A stretch of 64,000 nucleotides of DNA, from positions 42,474,047 to 42,538,046 of the forward strand of contig NC_069389.1 in assembly GCF_027475565.1 (NCBI RefSeq). Reading direction: 5' to 3'. The notes below the pieces were generated by a model. The model saw only the letters and a program-made list of their open reading frames with translations. It ran no database searches and had not been told where the DNA came from. Of this stretch, positions 35,380-44,430 are shown in pieces (position 1 is the stretch's first letter; each line of letters opens with the position of its first letter). The position numbers and the translations under genes are program-made. Origin of the DNA: Acinonyx jubatus. Its lineage: Eukaryota; Chordata; Mammalia; Carnivora; Felidae.

Positions 35380-35700
35380 GGGCAGGTGCCTGAGCCTTCT
35401 TATCTGCTCCCCCTCTCGAATCCTTGGAACCTAGGTGTGAGTGCTGTTTCCATGCAACACACCTATTCAAGGATTCAAAGAGGCTGAGCCTTGTCTGCAT
35501 GTAGAAGGACCGAACACCTGTATATCACCTCTTCCACTTTCTTTCAAATATTTGAGTTTGCTTTGAGGTGCAGACCCTGCACTGGGTGTTAGAGATACAA
35601 TGGTGAATAAGATAGGTGAGGTCCCTGGCCTGGAGCCCTCATTCCTGGGCTCTCCAGAGGACACCCGTGGGAAAATGGACATCATTCCCTGTGGACAGAC
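35380..35700 (+). repeat. Composite array unit 4
   Basis: Complete order: CA run, GCAGGTGCCTGAGCCTTCT, GAATCCTTGGAACCTAGGTGTGAGTGC header, GAGCCTTGTCTGCATGTAG. The antisense L2 end follows (ATTTGAGTTTGC...CACTGGGTGTTAGAGATACAATGG, GGTCCCTGGCC). Confidence 0.8.
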
Positions 35701-35739
35701 TTACCCTTATGTTAGGGCATGAACTTTCTTTTTATTTTG

Positions 35740-35850
35740 GCTTACTGTATATCAGATAGATACTGTAATGGGGAAATATACATTGGGTGATAAGACTCAC
35801 ACAACCAGGTGTTGCCCTCAATGAGCTTATAGTTTAGTAGAGGAATGGAA
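35740..35850 (-). repeat. Extra antisense L2 3' end in the array
   Basis: TACTGTATATCAGATAGATACTGTAATGGGG and TTGCCCTCAATGAGCTTATAGTTTAGTAG follow the antisense L2 3' end. It lies close behind unit 4 without a header of its own. Confidence 0.7.
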
Positions 35851-36147
35851 TGGAAGAAATATCCCCTTACTATACCATCCTCCAATGTGTTCATGCACGA
35901 GTGCCCATATACACAGGTTGTCCCAGTCTTGTTAAACCCCAACCAGACAGCCAACACATGCAGACTCACACGTGTGATCTGAAAAATGTGCCGCTCACAG
36001 TGCATGTTCAGAGGCTCAGAGAATGGCTGTGTGACTTTGTGCATGGGGATGAATACATACGCACACCCTGGAGGTGCATCAGTCTTATTAAATGCTCATA
36101 GTGATGCTTTGTGGGAATGGAACCCTGAGAGTTAAGTATGTACATAC

Positions 36148-36520
36148 GCACACACACAGGGTGCAGGTGCCCAAGCTCTTTGCTCCGTCTTTGTCATCAT
36201 GTGTCCCTGGGTGAGAGTGCCTTCTAAATGCAATGCACCAGGGTAGGGGTTCTGGAGGGCAAGTGTCCTCTGCATGGAGAAGGACAGAGGATCTGTACAT
36301 TACCTCTCAGCTGCTTGCTGCGTGTTAACCTTCCATCTATCCCTCATTCATTCTTTCCTTACACGAATAATATTTATTAGGCACTGTGCTGGGCATTGGA
36401 CATGGAAGAGTGGATAAGACAGACTTGGCCCCTGCCCTCCTGGATATTATAGTCCAGGGAGGAGAATGGACTTTGTCATTATCCACAACCCCTGCATGTG
36501 CTGGGAGTAAGTGTGTCACA
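36148..36520 (+). repeat. Composite array unit 5
   Basis: Short CA run, GGTGCAGGTGCCCAAGCTC, header GGGTGAGAGTGCCTTCTAAATGC. A well-preserved antisense L2 end follows: AATATTTATTAGGCACTGTGCTGGGC, then TGGATAAGACAGACTTGGCC and TATTATAGTCCAGGGAGG. Confidence 0.82.
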
Positions 36521-36641
36521 TAGGGGACTTCTTATCTGCCACCCGCCCCACAACTTATAAACACATGTGACTGATATATGTAGGAAAACCTCTTTAGTTC
36601 AATCCTACATCAATGCACTGGGCAAGAACGGTAAGCCTTCT

Positions 36642-37010
36642 CATTAAACACACACATACAAGGCATGCAGGTGCTGGAATCTTCTGGTCTGGCTCTCCCT
36701 CTCTAATCCTTGCTACCTGGGTGAGAGTGCTTTCTGAATGCAGTGCACCTGGGCAAGGATTCCGAGAGGGAGAGCTTCATCTTCGCATAGGACAGAGCAC
36801 CTCTGCATCCTCCCTCCTCTCCTTTCTGCAACTACCTATTGAGTACCTCCTCTATTTCACGTGTTGTGCTGAGAACACAAGATAATGAGCCACAGCTGGT
36901 CTCTCCCTGCAAGTTGGAGAATGGACTCATTCTCATTTGTTATGCCTGCATGTCCTGGAGGTGGGTGGGTTGCATGCTGGGACTTGAAATGCCCTGCCCT
37001 GGTCTCACAA
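36642..37010 (+). repeat. Composite array unit 6
   Basis: CA run at 36642, GGCATGCAGGTGCTGGAATCTTCT, and a header at 36682-36784 almost identical to that of unit 3. The L2 tail has CTATTGAGTACCTCC, GTTGTGCTGAGAACAC and GTCTCTCCCTGCAAGTTGG. Confidence 0.82.
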
Positions 37011-37090
37011 ATATGTGTGTAGGAGAACCTTCTAAACCTCAGTACAATCCCACATAAATGCACAGTGTTCAGGGGAAGGGCCTGACTGAG

Positions 37091-37440
37091 CACACACACA
37101 CACAGATACACACACATGTATCACCAGTGGGCCCTGACCAGGTGCTTCACTCTCCTTCAGTTGGTCTAGCTGCCAGTGCTATCTTGGATCACTGTCCTTG
37201 TTGGAGGACTGCAGGGGAATGAGCCTTGTCTACATTTAGAAGGACACAGCTCTTGTGCAGCAACTGTCTCTTCTCCTTTCCCTTCCTTCCACAGATAGCT
37301 GAGTGTCTCCTAGATGTCAGGTACGTATGTCAGTCACAGAGAATGAAACTGGGATCAAAACGGACAAGGCTGCCTACCCTGACATTCTGGTAGGGGACTG
37401 ATAAACCCACTATGACTCATAGATGCTATGGACTAATAGG
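37091..37440 (+). repeat. Composite array unit 7
   Basis: CA runs, GACCAGGTGCTTCACTCTCC and a diverged header (GCCAGTGCTATCTTGGATCAC). GAATGAGCCTTGTCTACATTTAGAAGGAC follows, then an L2 tail from TAGCTGAGTGTCTCCTAGATGTC to CATTCTGGTAGGGGAC. Confidence 0.75.
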
Positions 37441-37807
37441 CCACTGTTCAGAAGGATGAAGTAGGTCTACGTGTTGCTTGCTATCCAATGTGCAAACATG
37501 AGTATGTACAGGTTATGCCAGAGTGAGATTTCTCACCACCCCACTTCCCAGACACACTCAGTGATGTGGACCTGCCTGCAGACTCCCACTTACAGAGAGG
37601 GCAGGAGAACGAGCATGCTGTACTGCCCCACTCCCATGTCAGCATGCAGACCAGTGTGCTTTCCTAACCCTCCCTTCCCTAGGGACTCAATGAGGGAGTC
37701 CTTTACTGCTGTTCTCCTTCATGCTGCTGCGCACAGAGATCTTTTCTTTACCTTTCTGTATACTCCCATGTGAACACACTATATGCAGAAAAGAGAGCCT
37801 TCCCCAT

Positions 37808-37808
<1 letters not shown>

Positions 37809-37851
<43 letters not shown>
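37809..37851 (+). repeat. (CA)n microsatellite
   Basis: About 21 uninterrupted CA units following an AGAGAGCCTTCCCCATAAA copy of the domain motif. Confidence 0.97.
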
Positions 37852-37853
<2 letters not shown>

Positions 37854-38102
37854 AGGTATAGAAACATAGAGGGTGTGTCCCCTGCCCACAGAACTGCACC
37901 CACAAGACACTGAGCATCATTAGCAGCAGCCTCTCACCTGTGTCCCATGTGCAGGGCAGTGAGCTTTCTACATGCTCCTTCAACAGCCAGAGCTTGAATG
38001 AAAGTAGCCCTTAATGCTTACCTCACATGTGCACGTATGGGAAAAGCATGCCCCTTTGTAGTCATAGGCAGTCACCCATGAGCACAAGAGTGATGTTTCT
38101 TG

Positions 38103-38580
38103 CACACACATACACGGTCCGAAGATGCCTGAGCCTTCCATTCAGGTCCCCCTCTCTCATTCTTGGTGCTTGGGTACAAATGGAGTCCCAGTCCATTGCC
38201 CTTGTACAAAAATCCAGAAGGGATCTCATCCACATTTAAAAGTAGAGAGTTTTACATCACCCCTCTCATTCTTCAATTTCTTTAATATCTATTTAGAATA
38301 GTGGTTCTCAAAGTGTGCCCACTGGGCCAGCAGTATCAAGTATCACCTTGGAACCTGTGGGAAATGCAAATTCTCAGACCCCACTCCTGACCTAGTAAAA
38401 TTTTGAACCACAGAAGTCTGTATTCTAACAAGCCTTCCCACTGATTCTGATGTTTCCTCAAGTTTGAGAATCACTGGTTTAGTGTAAGTGCCGGGGACAC
38501 AGTGATAGGCAAATCAGGTGAGAGCTCAGCCTGCAAAGGACTTAGCCAGTAGTGGGTGGGAGGGAACGAGCTTCCCCATT
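38103..38580 (+). repeat. Composite array unit 8, interrupted by MER5A
   Basis: CA run, GATGCCTGAGCCTTCC, and a diverged header (TTCTTGGTGCTTGGGTAC). The L2 tail is split: TTTCTTTAATATCTATTTA before the MER5A, and GTGCCGGGGACACAGTGATAGGC with GGACTTAGCCAGTAGTGGG after it. Confidence 0.72.
38299..38475 (+). mobile_element. MER5A-like hAT element
   Basis: Starts TAGTGGTTCTCAAAGTGTG and ends GTTTGAGAATCACTG. The internal text matches MER5A (GGAAATGCAAATTCTCAGACCCC, CTAACAAGCCTTCCCACTG, GATTCTGATG). MER5A is an ancient eutherian DNA transposon. Its position inside an L2 tail shows that this array unit already existed when it inserted. Confidence 0.88.
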
Positions 38581-38869
38581 TTTCATACACATTCTCAGGG
38601 CTGTGTCCCTGCAAGCTGTGGCAGGGAGTACATCTGTTCATGACTGTCCCTACCTCCTCCAAAACCACACACTTGGCCAGCATAGCAAGCTAAGTGAACT
38701 TACAGCCAAGATTGTATTAGGGGAGAGCTTTATCATTACTTTTCAGGGCATGAACTTAACACCATAGGTACACACAGACACACATGTGCACTCATGGGGT
38801 GCAGAAGAAGGTACTGCTCCTTCTCCTATACCCATTGCATATCGGAGTTGTTAATTCTCAAAGCACCTC

Positions 38870-39075
38870 CTGTGTGCATGGATTACAGGAGGATGAGCCT
38901 TGTCATCATGAACCTTCTGCCAAGCAATTCAGTCAACACATATCTACTGACCACATTTTATGTGCCATGCATTATGCTGGAAGTGTCCTGCTGAATACAA
39001 GACAACTTCTCTCTTTATAGAACTCCCTGTCTAGTGGACATGCGTAGCAAATGAACTTCACCAGGCCTAGAAAAC
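38870..39075 (+). repeat. Array unit 9 (motif plus L2 tail, no header)
   Basis: TTACAGGAGGATGAGCCTTG is followed by the L2 tail: ATTCAGTCAACACATATCTACTG, TATGTGCCATGCATTATGC, TTTATAGAACTCCCTGTCTAGTGG. Confidence 0.75.
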
Positions 39076-39279
39076 AGGAATGCAGGGTGTGCCAGGAATA
39101 GAGCCTTTTCATTCTGCACGTATCCATGTTCCTCCTGTGCACATGTGCAGATATGTACATATATAGAGACACATTTCTGCCCCAAATCAAAAGGCAAGAG
39201 ATAGACTTCATTTTTCATTATGTTTGAAGAAGTGAGAACTTCCTTATTACATACACACTTGAATGCATTTATGTTGTGC

Positions 39280-39580
39280 AGGTGTCTGGACTGTGACTTT
39301 TGGCTGCCCCCCTTCCCCTATCTTTGTGACCTAGGCACGAGTGCTGGCTTATCAGTGCAGGGGAATTGTGCAAGGATAAGAGATTGTGACCTTGGTCTAT
39401 GTATAGGACAGAGCCTGTACAACACTTCCTTTCCTGTGCTTGTTCGTTCAGTTATTTGTATGTGCATTTCTTTGCCCATCATTTCACAAAGGTACTGAGT
39501 TCCTGCTGTTTGGGGGATGTCATGGTAAACTAAATAGGGACACCAGCCTTACAGTCTGGCAGGTTCGTGGAGAGTCAACT
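39280..39580 (+). repeat. Composite array unit 10
   Basis: GTGCAGGTGTCTGGACTG, header TTTGTGACCTAGGCACGAGTGC with GTGCAAGGATAAGAG, GTCTATGTATAGGACAGAGCC. The decayed L2 tail has GGTACTGAGTTCCTGCTGTTTGG and CCTTACAGTCTGGCAGG. Confidence 0.75.
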
Positions 39581-39664
39581 TCCTCCTAAAAATGCCTGTG
39601 GATACTTGGGCTCAGGGTGCAGGAATCGGGCTTCTCCTTATTCTCTCACAGAGATGTGCACATG

Positions 39665-39990
39665 GTATGCACATCCTGAGCCTTCTTCTCAGTTCCCCCT
39701 TTCATATCCTTGTGAACTAGATGTGAGTACTATCCTGGTGCAGTACACCTATCCCGGGACTCTGAGAGGAGCCTTTTTCTGCACATAGGACGACAAAGCA
39801 CCTGTGAATCACCCCTCTCTCCTTCCTTTCTTCTTCTCCCTTCCACAAGTATTTATCGAGCAAACGTGCTAAATTGTGCTGGGCAATGGTAGTACACAGG
39901 ATAGTCTTGGCCCTTGTCTCAAAGAATACGTGCAGGAGAGTGGACTTCCATGTCACTGAATATCCCTGCCTGTGCTGAGTTTGGGTGGGC
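39665..39990 (+). repeat. Composite array unit 11
   Basis: GCACATCCTGAGCCTTCTTC, header ATATCCTTGTGAACTAGATGTGAGTAC, AGCACCTGTGAATCACCCC. The L2 tail (AAGTATTTATCGAGC, TTGTGCTGGGCAATGG) runs into GTGCAGGAGAGTGGACTTCC, a copy of the domain motif. Confidence 0.8.
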
Positions 39991-40099
39991 CACAGAAGGG
40001 AGCCTCTTCTTAATACCCCCTCCCAGTGTACACAAACCTTGAGACTTCTTCCTGCTCTCATGTGGACCTATGTAACAGAAAATCTTCTCCACCTTGAGC

Positions 40100-40412
40100 A
40101 CTGCAGGTGCTTCAGCCTTCTGCCCTGCCCCCCCCCTCTAATCCTTGCTATCTGGGTGCTAGTGCTATCTCAATGCAATGCACCTGGGCAAGGATTCAGA
40201 GAGGGTGGGCTCAACTGCACCAAGAAGGACAAACTATACATCTTCCTCCCTCTTCTTCCCTCCCTCCTTTTCTTCTTCTTCTTTCCTTCCTCCCCTACTT
40301 TCCTCCTCTCCTCCCTCCTTCTTTCTCTCTCCCCTCCCTTTCTTCCCTATCCTGTCCGTCCGTCCTTCCTTCCTTCCTTCCTTCCTTCCTTCCTTCCTTC
40401 CTTCCCTCCTTC
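40100..40412 (+). repeat. Composite array unit 12 with polypyrimidine end
   Basis: GCAGGTGCTTCAGCCTTCT and a well-preserved header TAATCCTTGCTATCTGGGTGC...GCACCTGGGCAAGGATTCAGAG. Instead of a clear L2 tail there is a polypyrimidine tract (40246-40412) ending in (CCTT)n. Open frames across it are low-complexity artefacts. Confidence 0.78.
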
Positions 40413-40614
40413 CCAGTGAGTTTTTCAGTAACTGGTGGGTGTTGGGGAAGCACAGAAAAACAGAATAGTTAGGGATTTGGGGCTCTCTGTCTGGTGGGCT
40501 TGTCTGTGTTCTAAAAGAAATGTCTTTATCAAATAATGTCAGTGTGCTCAGGTGCCCAGAGTACTGGATAGTGAGCTTTCTCTTTTTTCCTCTGCTATCC
40601 TCCACATGTAGGGT

Positions 40615-40920
40615 GCTGGGCTGGGACCAGAGCTTTCCCATCTGCTCCTTCCCTCACTTCCTTTCAACCTGGATGTGAGTGCTATCTCAAGTATGGTCTC
40701 TAGTCAGGGCTTCAAATAGAGGGAGCCTTGCCTACATATGGCAGGACTGAGTGCTAGTATGTCCCCCTACTTGCCTTCCTGAAAATGTATGGAGTTTCTG
40801 GAGTGTGTCAGGCATTGTATTGAGTGTTAAGAATACAGTAATGAGCAAGACAGGCATTATCAGTGGCTGTGCCCTCTGGTGACACCTTTAGGAGATGAAA
40901 CTTCATCTAGATCCATGGTG
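40615..40920 (+). repeat. Composite array unit 13
   Basis: Header TTTCAACCTGGATGTGAGTGCTATC and GAGCCTTGCCTACATATGGCAGG. The L2 tail reads TGTGTCAGGCATTGTATTGAGTG, TACAGTAATGAGCAAGACAGGC. Confidence 0.78.
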
Positions 40921-41279
40921 CAGATGGGCACAAATGTTGGGGATACTAAAGAGTAAGTCTTGCCATCCCCTCCCAACTACTGAGGGTACCCTCATGCCAT
41001 ACCCTCTGAGGATAGGGAGATGTGCCCATTGGTGGAGAAGCATCACACCTACAGGATGTGTAGGAGTCTGAGCTCGTAAACTGTCCCTTAGCTCCCAGGA
41101 ACTGCAAGAAGAATTGTGAGCTTCCTTAAGATGTCCACCATAGACTCTTCTTGAATTGGAGAGGGGGTGAAGAGCAGGGGTCCCTTCTTATTGCTGATCT
41201 TGTATGCACGTCACGCTTTATGGAAATGATAATAGCCTATATCTTTATATTACCTTACTATCTGCCTATTTCCACCCCC

Positions 41280-41540
41280 TCTTTCTCCCTCCCTCCCTCC
41301 CTGTCTGTCTCTCCTGTCCTTAGTACCTTGTCATAAGTGCTTGCTGTACAGTGCTCTGGTACAAGGACTCTAAGAAGGTGAGATTCATCTGGCATGGACA
41401 GGTGCACAGTGCCCTTAGATTGCTCTTCTCTCCCATTCATTCATTTACTTCTTTGATAAATATTTATTGAGTGATCTCTAGGTGTTGGGGATTTAGTGGC
41501 CTGGATGTGCTTATTACCTGTTATGCACACCTATGGTGTG
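41280..41540 (+). repeat. Composite array unit 14
   Basis: CT-rich run (CCCTCCCTCC...), header TTAGTACCTTGTCATAAGTGC with GTACAAGGACTCTAAGAAGGTGAG. The L2 tail has ATTCATTCATTTACTTC and AAATATTTATTGAGTGATC. Confidence 0.78.
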
Positions 41541-41744
41541 TCAGGTTGGGCCTTGTCATTGTAGACAGACATATGTATGCATACACACACATCCAGTACT
41601 GGAGCATTCTGGTTGCATGTGTGCTCTCTGTCTCTCTTTCACATTCATTGCACATAGGTGCCATGCTTTCTAAATCCATCACCTATATGCCTGTATCTTA
41701 AAAAAAAAAAAAAACATGCATCGTGATCATGTAGGAGGACTGTT

Positions 41745-41875
41745 GACCTTTACATCACTTCCCTCAGATTTGGTTATTCTCTCAGCACTTATTTAGGGAG
41801 CATTTACCACATGCCAGCCACTATGCTGCTTGCTAGAGATACTGCAGTGAACACCCAATAGACAGCATTGGGTGT
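41745..41875 (-). repeat. Last antisense L2 3' end of the array (unit 15)
   Basis: CAGCACTTATTTAGGGAGCATTTACCACATGCCAGCCACTATGC and GAGATACTGCAGTGAACACCC follow the antisense L2 3' end. No further unit is seen to the right, so this marks the array's right border. Confidence 0.78.
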
Positions 41876-42359
41876 TTGGCCTTGTGGGCACGTATAGGAA
41901 TTTCTTAGAAACTCTTAATATGTTTTCTGTTCACTTTTTAACTTCATTTTTGTGTGTAAAAAGAGAGGTAGAAGGAGGCAGAAGGGTATTGTCCCAGAGT
42001 TCAAAGTTGTGTATCAGCAGCACATTTTGTCTCCTGGAAATGAGGGGGCAATCCAGTGAGTTAAGAGATCTAGGATAAATCTCTAAGAGAAAATGTGGGG
42101 AGGGGTGGCAGAGTTTGGATTTAGCGTAGCATTTTTAGCCTGTCCCTACTGTGGCTTTAGCATTATTCTCCAGTACTGACTCTTTCCTTCAGCTAGGCTG
42201 ATCTGTTTATTCCAACCTTTCTCAATGCCTTTGCCCATTGCCCATTACAGATATATGATTTTCAGGTCAGCATAGCAATACAGAATTACAAAAGGTGAAA
42301 GAGAGAGACAGACACTACATTTCAGTCTTCTTTCTCAACTTCCTAAATAGGTGGGACTT
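41876..42359. other. Unassigned sequence
   Basis: No gene or named repeat recognised between the array's end and the next SINE. Confidence 0.4.
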
Positions 42360-42376
42360 AAAAATTCTGACTCTTG

Positions 42377-42548
42377 AGGGGCTCCTGGGTGGCTCAGTCA
42401 GTTAAGCATCCAACTTTGGCTCAGGTCATGATCTCGTGGTTCATGGGTTTGGGCCCCGCATCGGGCTCTGTGCTGACAGCTAGCTCAGAGCCTGGAGCCT
42501 GTCTCTGGATTCTGCGTCTCCCTCTCTCTGTCTGTCCCACCCATGCTT

Positions 42549-42589
<41 letters not shown>

Positions 42590-42679
42590 GTCTCTCTCTC
42601 GCGCGCGCGTGCGCGCTCTCGCTCTCTAGCTCTCTAGCTCTCTCTCTCAAATATAAATAAAAAACATAAAAAAAATTAA
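42377..42679 (+). mobile_element. Felid SINE with expanded GTCT and CG tracts
   Basis: Plus-strand SINE that is longer than usual. The CT block has grown into (GTCT)n (about 42549-42580) and an alternating CGCGCGCGCGTGCGCGC stretch (about 42599-42617). Flanked by AAAAATTCTGACTCTTG ending at 42376 and again at 42696. Confidence 0.95.
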
Positions 42680-42849
42680 AAAAATTCTGACTCTTGGTTC
42701 TTCTCTTCCAACTTCTCCCAATATATTCTGCAGAAAAGACTCAAACTATGTAGTATGTACCCCTTAACTTCTCTATACCCTAAAATCCCTTTATGTTTAC
42801 TGCTCAGCTTTGCTCTTATTTTCCTTAGACTTTATCTCTCTCTTTAAAA

Positions 42850-42945
42850 CTTAAAAAAATCGAGTATAACTAACATATGGTGTTATGTTAGTTTCAGGTG
42901 CATAATATAATGATTCAACAATTCTATACATTTGTATTTCTCTTG
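42850..42945 (+). repeat. Old L1 3'UTR scrap
   Basis: AGTATAACTAACATATGGTG, TTAGTTTCAGGTGCATAATATAATGATTCAACA is the familiar old-L1 3'UTR text (ATAATTGACATATAACATT...TTTCAGGTGTACAA). It is a short fragment. Confidence 0.65.
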
Positions 42946-42949
42946 ATGT

Positions 42950-43120
42950 ACAGGGCCAGCAGAATCAGCATTCCCTGGCACCTGGTTAGAAATGCAAATT
43001 GTGAGCCCCACCTCAGACCTAGGGAATCAGAAAGTTGGAGAGTAGGCAGAGGTCTGAGTTTTAACAAGCCCTGGTGCAGGGGTTCTGATGCATGTTGAAC
43101 ATTGAGAACCACTGGTTTGA
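42950..43120 (+). mobile_element. MER5A-like hAT element, 5' part missing
   Basis: AGGGCCAGCAGAATCAGCATTCCC, then TTAGAAATGCAAATTGTGAGCCCC, TTTTAACAAGCCCTGG and the terminal ATTGAGAACCACTG. The left terminal repeat is absent. Confidence 0.85.
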
Positions 43121-44223
43121 ATAACGAGATTTCTGCATTCCACAGGATGATTTTTAGAGTCAGAATTTCCTTATGTGTAAATTTCCCTTTTAGTTTCCTT
43201 TGATTTTTTTTAACTTAAAAGACCTTTTTTTAAAAGCAGTTTTAGGTTTACAGAAAAATTGAGCAGAAAGTACAGAGAGTTATCATATATTTTCCCACCT
43301 CAGTTTCCACTATTATTAACATCTTGCAGTTAGTGGAATGCACTTTTACATTTAGACCAATATTGATACTTTATTATTAACTAAAGGCCATAGTTTATAT
43401 TAGGGTTTCCTATTTGTGTTGCACATTATATGGGTTTGGACAAATATATACTAATGTATATCTACCATTATAGTATCATACAGAGTAGTTTCACCATCCT
43501 AAAATCCTCTGTGCTCTGCCTATGCAGCCCTCCCTCCCATAACCCCTGGTAACCACTGATCTTTTTACTATCTCCATAGTTTTGCCTTTTCCAGAATTTC
43601 ATATAGTTGGAATCATGCAGTATGTAGCCCTTTTAGAATGACTTCTTTTAGTTCAGTTCAGACTCTTCCATATCTTTTCGTGGCTTGATAGCTCATTTAT
43701 TTTTATCATTGAGTAACATCCCATTATCTGGATGTACTGCAGTTTGTCTATCCACTCACCTACGAAGGGCATCTTGGTTTCTTCTAACTTTTGGCAATTA
43801 TGAGTAAAGATGCTATAAGCATCTGTGTGCAGGCTTTTTTGTGGACGTAAATTTTTAAGTCATTTAGGTAAATACCAAGGAGCACAACTGCTGGATTGTA
43901 TAATACGAGTATGTTTAGTTTTGTAAGAAGCTGCCAAACTGTCTTCCAAAGTGGCTGTACCATTTTGCATTCCTACCAGCAATGAATGAGAGTTCCTGTG
44001 GCTTCATCAGCATCTGGTGTCAGTGTTTTGGATTTTGGCCGTTCTGACAGGTGTGTAGTGGTGTCTCATTATTAACTTGCAATTATCTGATCACACATGA
44101 CGTTGAACACCTTTTCTTATGCTTATTTGCAACCTATATATCTTATTTGGTTAGGTTCAGATCTTCTGCCCATTTTTTATTTGGATTGTTCCTGGTTGAA
44201 TTTTAAGAATTCTTGTATATATT

Positions 44224-44430
44224 TTTTTTAGTGTTTATTTATTTTTGAGAGAGAGAAAGACAGTGCAAGCAGGGGAGGGGCAGAGAGAGAGGGAGACACA
44301 GAATCCGAAGCAGGCTCCAGGCTCTGAGCTGTCAGCACAGAGCCCGATGTGGGGCTTGAACCCACGAACCGTGAGATCATGACCTGAGCTGAAGTCGGAC
44401 GCTTAACTGACTGAGCCACCAACGTGTTCC
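44224..44430 (-). mobile_element. Felid SINE inserted in copy E
   Basis: Minus-strand SINE near consensus. Flanking AAGAATTCTTGTATAT (44205-44220) and AAGAATTCTTGTGTAT (from 44431) are its target-site duplication in L1 ORF2. Confidence 0.95.

Larger units (their letters stand above)
24740..41900 (+). repeat. Large degenerate tandem-repeat domain (unrecognised)
   Basis: Over about 17 kb a motif near CAGGAGAGTGAGCCTTCT, often followed by a CCCCTCCCACATGCAGGGTTTGCAGG block, recurs every 100-400 bp and always in this orientation. Examples are 25190, 26490, 28700, 29109, 29481, 29531-29580, 33525, 33563-33610, 37789, 38890 and 39935. From 31.9 kb the motif is part of a larger composite unit with CA runs and an antisense L2 3' end. 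Copies are mostly strongly diverged. No protein is encoded. I know no family that matches and assign no function. Confidence 0.75.

Noticed and set aside
40107..40472. Overlapping Ser/Pro/Leu-rich frames of 96-144 codons
   Set aside because: All cross the CCTT/TCC polypyrimidine tract of array unit 12.
24740..41900. Array as a CRISPR locus
   Set aside because: This is a eukaryotic genome. Repeats are degenerate, spacing is irregular, and there is no fixed repeat-spacer pattern or cas gene.
24740..41900. Array as the XIST gene
   Set aside because: I looked for the XIST A-repeat text (GCCCATCGGGG...GGATACCTGC) and other XIST phrases and found none. Only the repeat-rich architecture is similar.
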